Shown here: one piece after another, positions 60,158 to 64,000 of the stretch | Layout of the letters: each line of letters opens with the position of its first letter | Numbering within the stretch: position 1 is the first letter of the stretch | Assembly (NCBI GenBank): GCA_002359895.1 | Contig: DEOB01000004.1 | Span: forward strand, 217,601 to 281,600 | Origin: Stenotrophomonas sp. UBA2629 | GTDB lineage: Bacteria > Pseudomonadota > Gammaproteobacteria > Xanthomonadales > Xanthomonadaceae | Direction: 5' to 3' | Length of the DNA: 64,000 nt | Position numbers and translations under genes: made by a program | Notes under the pieces: generated by a model | Told to the model about the DNA's origin: nothing | What the model saw: only the letters and a program-made list of their open reading frames with translations | Database searches by the model: none

Positions 60158-61063
60158 TCAGGCTTCATCCAACGCGGCGAAGCCTGCGGCAAGGTGATCA
60201 ATGAACAACCGCACCGACGGCAGCAGGCCACGTCGTGACGGGAACACCGCGTGGATGATCTCTCTGGGCGGCGCCCAGCCTTCGGCCACCTGCTGCAGGC
60301 GACCATCGGCCAGTGCCTCACTCACGATCATCGTCGGCAGCTGCGCCACGCCCACACCCGCCAATGCGGCCTCGCGCAGCACCGTCATGCCGCGCGTCAC
60401 CAGACGCGGATGATGCGGCACTTCGGCAGTCGCGCCTTCCGGGCCCACCAAACGCCAGAGGTGTTCGCCCTGTGGCACGCCAAGCGCGAGGCTGGGCAGC
60501 AGGTGCAGATCGGCCGGGCCGTGCGCCATGCCACAGCGCTCCAACAGTGCCGGCGCGGCCACCAGGCATTGGGTGCGCTCGGCAAGCACTTTCAACGCCA
60601 GGTCACTGTCTTCCAACGGCGGCGGACGCACCCGGATGGCCAGATCGAAGCCTTCGGCAATCACGTCCACGCGTCGGTTGGTGGCTTCCAGGTGCACCTG
60701 GACCTCGGGGCAACGCGCCATGAAATCGGCCACCATCGTCGCCACCCGGAAATCCAACAGCATGGTCGGGCAACTCACCCGCACCACGCCGCGTGGCTCG
60801 GAGCGGGTCATCTCGATGGATTCGGCCGCCGCCTCGGCTTCCACCAGCATGGCGCGGCAATGCGCGTAGAAGGTCTGGCCAACCTCGGTCACCGAGAAAT
60901 GCCGCGTGGAACGCTGGATCAAGCGCACCCCCAGCCGCTCTTCCAGCAAGGCAATACGCCGGCTCAGCTTGGATTTGGGCTCGCCCAACGCACGCCCCGC
61001 CGGGGCAAAGCCGCCGTGTTCAACCACTTTGGCGAAGTAATACAGGTCGTTCAGGTCCTGCAT
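60158..61063 (-). CDS. LysR-family transcriptional regulator of the pirin operon
   Basis: 301 residues: N-terminal winged helix (FAPAGRALGEPKSKLSRRIA as its recognition region) and a LysR substrate-binding domain. Start at ATG 61063 follows GGAGTGG. Divergent from the pirin gene with 125 bases between them, the classic layout of a LysR activator and its target. Similar regulators control pirin/isochorismatase operons in several proteobacteria; the effector is unknown. Confidence 0.88.
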   Translation of the reverse strand: MQDLNDLYYFAKVVEHGGFAPAGRALGEPKSKLSRRIALLEERLGVRLIQRSTRHFSVTEVGQTFYAHCRAMLVEAEAAAESIEMTRSEPRGVVRVSCPTMLLDFRVATMVADFMARCPEVQVHLEATNRRVDVIAEGFDLAIRVRPPPLEDSDLALKVLAERTQCLVAAPALLERCGMAHGPADLHLLPSLALGVPQGEHLWRLVGPEGATAEVPHHPRLVTRGMTVLREAALAGVGVAQLPTMIVSEALADGRLQQVAEGWAPPREIIHAVFPSRRGLLPSVRLFIDHLAAGFAALDEA

Positions 61064-61188
61064 CAGGCCACTCCATCGTTCACCAGATGGGACTATGAGA
61101 CCACTTTTTGCCATCTACCGGGTGCATCGTTCCAAACCTAATCTTTGCTCCAACGAAGGCGCAGCCGCGCCGCTAACGGAGCAAAGCA

Positions 61189-62055
61189 ATGAAGAAGATC
61201 AGTGGCCTCTACAGCGCACCCCGCCCGCATTGGGTCGGCGACGGCTTCCCGGTCCGTTCGCTGTTCTCCTACAACACCCATGGCCGTCAGCTGAGTCCGT
61301 TCCTGTTGTTGGACCATGCTGGCCCAGCCGAATTCACCCCGACCGACAGCCCCCGTGGCGTTGGCCAGCATCCGCATCGTGGTTTTGAGACGGTGACCAT
61401 CGTCTATGAAGGCGAAGTGGCACACCGCGACTCCACCGGTGCGGGCGGCGAGATCGGCCCGGGTGATGTGCAGTGGATGACCGCTGCCTCGGGCATCCTG
61501 CATGAGGAGTTCCACTCCGAAGCCTTCACCCGCAAGGGCGGCAAGCTGGAGATGGTGCAGTTGTGGGTGAACCTGCCGGCCAAGGACAAGATGTCCACCC
61601 CGGGTTACCAGAACATCAGCAACGCCGACATCCCGGTCGTCCAGTTGGCTGATGGCGCCGGCAAGGTGCGTGTGATTGCCGGTGAGTTCGGCGGCCAGCG
61701 TGGCCCGGCCCGCACCCACACACCGATGGATGTCTGGGACCTGCGCCTGCAGCGCGATCACCACACCACGCTGGACTTTGCCGAAGGCCACACCGTGGCC
61801 ATGGTGGTGATGCACGGCACCGTGCTGCTCAACGGTAGCCAGGTGGCACGCGAAGGACAGCTGGTGCTGTTTGACCGCGCTGCCGGGCAGGTGGAGCTGG
61901 AAGCCAATGCTGATGCCACCGTGCTGGTGCTGGCTGGCGAGCCGATTGATGAGCCCATTGCCGGCTACGGCCCGTTCGTGATGAACACGCAGGAAGAAAT
62001 CCGCCAGGCCATGGACGACTTCAACTCTGGCCGCTTCGGACAGATTGCTGCCTGA
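61189..62055 (+). CDS. Pirin family protein
   Basis: 288 residues, two cupin domains. The N-terminal metal site is HPHRGFETVTIVYEGEVAH at about 63 with His and Glu further on in HEEFHSE. Bacterial pirins can act as quercetin 2,3-dioxygenases or bind regulatory partners. GGAG stands eight bases before the ATG. First gene of a four-gene + strand operon with two isochorismatase-like hydrolases and a quinol monooxygenase-like protein. Confidence 0.92.
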   Translation: MKKISGLYSAPRPHWVGDGFPVRSLFSYNTHGRQLSPFLLLDHAGPAEFTPTDSPRGVGQHPHRGFETVTIVYEGEVAHRDSTGAGGEIGPGDVQWMTAASGILHEEFHSEAFTRKGGKLEMVQLWVNLPAKDKMSTPGYQNISNADIPVVQLADGAGKVRVIAGEFGGQRGPARTHTPMDVWDLRLQRDHHTTLDFAEGHTVAMVVMHGTVLLNGSQVAREGQLVLFDRAAGQVELEANADATVLVLAGEPIDEPIAGYGPFVMNTQEEIRQAMDDFNSGRFGQIAA

Positions 62056-62171
62056 CGCCCCCCGGCCGGATTTAACACTCCGGTCATCTCCCCATCGCGC
62101 CGGCTTTCACCCAGCGGCGCGACGATTTCAACGCCCCTTTTCCCGCACACCTCTCAACGAGACCCTACTCA

Positions 62172-62861
62172 ATGAACGCCTTCCCATACGCTGCGAACTT
62201 CAATGGTGCCAAGCCGGTGATTGATCCGGACAACGTCGCGATGCTGTTGATCGACCACCAGAGCGGCTTGTTCCAGACCGTGCATGACATGCCCTTCACC
62301 ACGCTGCGCCGCTTGGCCTCCACGCTGGCCAGGCTCGCCACGCTGGCCAAGATTCCGGTCGTCACCACCGCCTCGGTGCCGCAGGGCCCCAACGGCCCGC
62401 TGATTCCCGAAATCCACCAGAACGCACCGCATGCCAAGTACGTGGCACGCAAGGGCGAGATCAATGCATGGGACAACCCCGATTTCGTGCAGGCGGTGAA
62501 GGACACCGGCAAGAAGCAGCTGATCATCGCCGGCACCATCACCAGCGTGTGCATGGCGTTCCCGTCGATCGCCGCGGTGGCCGAGGGCTACCAGGTGTTC
62601 GCCGTGATCGACGCCTCCGGCACCTACTCCAAGCAGGCACAGGAAATCACCTTGGCGCGGATGATGCAGGCCGGCGTGGTCGTCATCGACGTGGCTGCCG
62701 TGGCCTCCGAGCTGCAGAAAACCTGGAACCGTGAAGACGCTGCCGAGTGGGCACAGGCCTACACCCAGATCTTCCCGAACTACCAGCTGCTGATCGAGAG
62801 CTACAGCAAGGCCCAGGAAGTGGTCACCAACCACGAGCAGCTGGATTCGCAGCGCAGCTGA
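62172..62861 (+). CDS. Isochorismatase-family hydrolase (YcaC-like)
   Basis: 229 residues with the cysteine-hydrolase pattern: Asp in LLIDHQSGLF at about 27 and the nucleophile Cys in GTITSVCMAFP at about 125. YcaC-type octameric hydrolase; substrate unknown. Second gene of the pirin operon, 117 bases after it. A paralogue is two genes downstream. Confidence 0.9.
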   Translation: MNAFPYAANFNGAKPVIDPDNVAMLLIDHQSGLFQTVHDMPFTTLRRLASTLARLATLAKIPVVTTASVPQGPNGPLIPEIHQNAPHAKYVARKGEINAWDNPDFVQAVKDTGKKQLIIAGTITSVCMAFPSIAAVAEGYQVFAVIDASGTYSKQAQEITLARMMQAGVVVIDVAAVASELQKTWNREDAAEWAQAYTQIFPNYQLLIESYSKAQEVVTNHEQLDSQRS

Positions 62862-62948
62862 GCCTGACCGCCCCTGGCTCGGCCGCCGTCGCGATGCGGA
62901 GCCAGCGTGGCCCCCCCCCGCGCCTCCCTGCGCATCCAGGAGACCCCG

Positions 62949-63245
62949 ATGTCCGAACTTTTCATCAATGTTGTGCTCTACGCCAAGCAAGGCCGCGAGC
63001 AGGAGCTCCACGAAGCCTTGAAGGTCGTCGTCGAGGCATCCCGCAAGGAGGAGGGCGCGCTGCGTTATGAGCTGTTCCGCGACCAGGCCGACCCGCGCCG
63101 CTTCATCTTCCTCGAACACTGGGCCAGCCTCGAACTGCGCGAGAAACACCATAACCACGGCCCCCACATCAAGCACTTCGAAACCCACCACGCCGACGCC
63201 GTCGAGCGCCGGGAAGCGGCGTACTTCATGGACTCCGCCGCGTAA
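62949..63245 (+). CDS. Antibiotic biosynthesis monooxygenase-domain protein (YgiN-like)
   Basis: 98 residues, ABM fold: ELFINVVLYAKQGREQELHE at the start and FLEHWASLELREKHHNHGPH in the second half. YgiN-like proteins act as quinol monooxygenases. Start at ATG 62949 follows AGGAG. It stands between two isochorismatase-like genes, 88 bases from the first. Confidence 0.9.
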   Translation: MSELFINVVLYAKQGREQELHEALKVVVEASRKEEGALRYELFRDQADPRRFIFLEHWASLELREKHHNHGPHIKHFETHHADAVERREAAYFMDSAA

Positions 63246-63323
63246 GCCCCCGTTGTCAACGCTGTTGTACCCGATGCCCAAGCGCGTAACGCGCCTTCAT
63301 TACCCCAGAAAGGGAAACCTGCA

Positions 63324-63965
63324 ATGACCAGTGAAACCAAGCGTGACCCCAAACGTGACGACCTGCTGACCCCGGAAAACTCGGCACTGATTGTCATCGA
63401 CTACCAGCCGGTGCAGGTGAACTCCATCGCTTCGATGGACCGCCAGCTGCTGGTCAACAACATCGTGGGCGTGGCCAAAGCCGCCAAGGTGTATGGCCTG
63501 CCGATCGTCCACTCCACCGTCAATGTCGAAACCGGCCTGAACCATCCGCCGATTCCGCAGCTGCGCAAAGTACTGAAGGACGAGCCGACCTACGACCGCA
63601 CCACCATCAACTCGTGGGAAGACGTCGAGTTCCGCAAGGCTGTGGAAGCCACCGGCCGCAAGAAGCTCATCATGACCGCGCTGTGGACCGAGGCCTGCCT
63701 CACCTTCCCGGCACTGGACGCACTGCGTGAAGGTTACGAGGTGTACGTGCCGGTAGACGCCGTCGGCGGTACTTCGCTGGCCGCCCACGATGCCGCACTG
63801 CGCCGCATCGAGCAGGCCGGCGCCAAGATGATCAGCGTGCCGCAGCTGTTCTGCGAACTGCAGCGCGACTGGAACCGTGCCGGTACGGCCAAGCAGTTCA
63901 TGGAGCTGTTCATCAGCACCGGCGGTACTGCTGGTATCCAGTTCTCCTACGACGCGACCGAATAA
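63324..63965 (+). CDS. Isochorismatase-family hydrolase, second copy (YcaC-like)
   Basis: 213 residues: Asp in LIVIDYQPVQ at about 27 and the nucleophile Cys in LWTEACLTFPALDAL at about 119. Paralogue of the hydrolase at 62172, but with different flanking motifs (NVETGLNHPP). AAGGGAAA precedes the ATG. The last complete gene of the window; the operon may continue beyond it. Confidence 0.9.
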   Translation: MTSETKRDPKRDDLLTPENSALIVIDYQPVQVNSIASMDRQLLVNNIVGVAKAAKVYGLPIVHSTVNVETGLNHPPIPQLRKVLKDEPTYDRTTINSWEDVEFRKAVEATGRKKLIMTALWTEACLTFPALDALREGYEVYVPVDAVGGTSLAAHDAALRRIEQAGAKMISVPQLFCELQRDWNRAGTAKQFMELFISTGGTAGIQFSYDATE

Positions 63966-64000
63966 GGCCGTCGCGTAGGTTGTGCATCCAACGCCTCTCC

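Overview
The window is a contiguous piece of a GC-rich gammaproteobacterial chromosome of the Xanthomonadaceae, most likely Stenotrophomonas or a close relative. Four things point there: GTAG-headed palindromes of the SMAG type known from S. maltophilia, an aryl-polyene (xanthomonadin-type) pigment cluster with the chorismatase XanB2, a C-rich sRNA beside polA that matches Xanthomonas sX13, and the general gene repertoire. No phage, insertion sequence, CRISPR array, rRNA or tRNA was seen.

Layout. 0.2-7.5 kb: repeat-rich end of an intergenic region, the Mg2+ transporter gene mgtE, a KefB/KefC-type antiporter, a 1,110-residue membrane-anchored ankyrin-array protein and ycgL. 7.7-19.5 kb: the aryl-polyene cluster, with ketosynthase, chain-length factor and glycosyltransferase on the + strand, an eight-gene operon on the - strand (ketoreductase, two dehydratases, MMPL exporter, LolA-like carrier, acyltransferase, membrane protein, ACP), then xanB2 and the aryl-ACP ligase. 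19.6-26 kb: cydAB (bd/CIO-type oxidase), an S9 peptidase, a NUDIX hydrolase and a membrane protein. 26-37.4 kb: housekeeping and repair (hemF, polA, uvrD, rpmB-rpmG) with an sX13-like sRNA, a universal stress protein and a CmlA/FloR-type phenicol exporter. 37.6-46.4 kb: LysR/RidA pair, a TonB-like protein and a CzcI-CBA metal efflux system. 46.5-54.3 kb: secreted proteases and an envelope-glycan group (lipid-A-synthase N-domain protein, GT2, LTA-synthase-like sulfatase, nucleotide-sugar epimerase). 54.3-58.8 kb: parB, parA, rsmG, a phosphopantetheinyl transferase, a GlsB-type membrane protein and xthA. 59-64 kb: a quinone-reductase-like dehydrogenase and a LysR gene divergent from a pirin/isochorismatase/monooxygenase operon.

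How genes work together. In the pigment cluster XanB2 should supply hydroxybenzoate, the ligase loads it on the ACP, KS:CLF, KR and two dehydratases extend the polyene, and the LolA/MMPL/acyltransferase proteins finish and export it; the Sfp-type transferase at 57 kb is a candidate activator of the ACP. The most interesting regulatory object is upstream of the CmlA/FloR-like gene: a nine-codon ORF (MGANPLAVR) with an SD, followed one base later by a perfect 11-bp hairpin, and then mutually exclusive stems that can hide or free the transporter's SD. This is the architecture of drug-inducible translational attenuation. Several housekeeping genes (polA, uvrD, hemF, rsmG, the FAD-protein gene, the czcI-like gene) have a -10 box only 6-7 nt before the ATG and are predicted to be leaderless.
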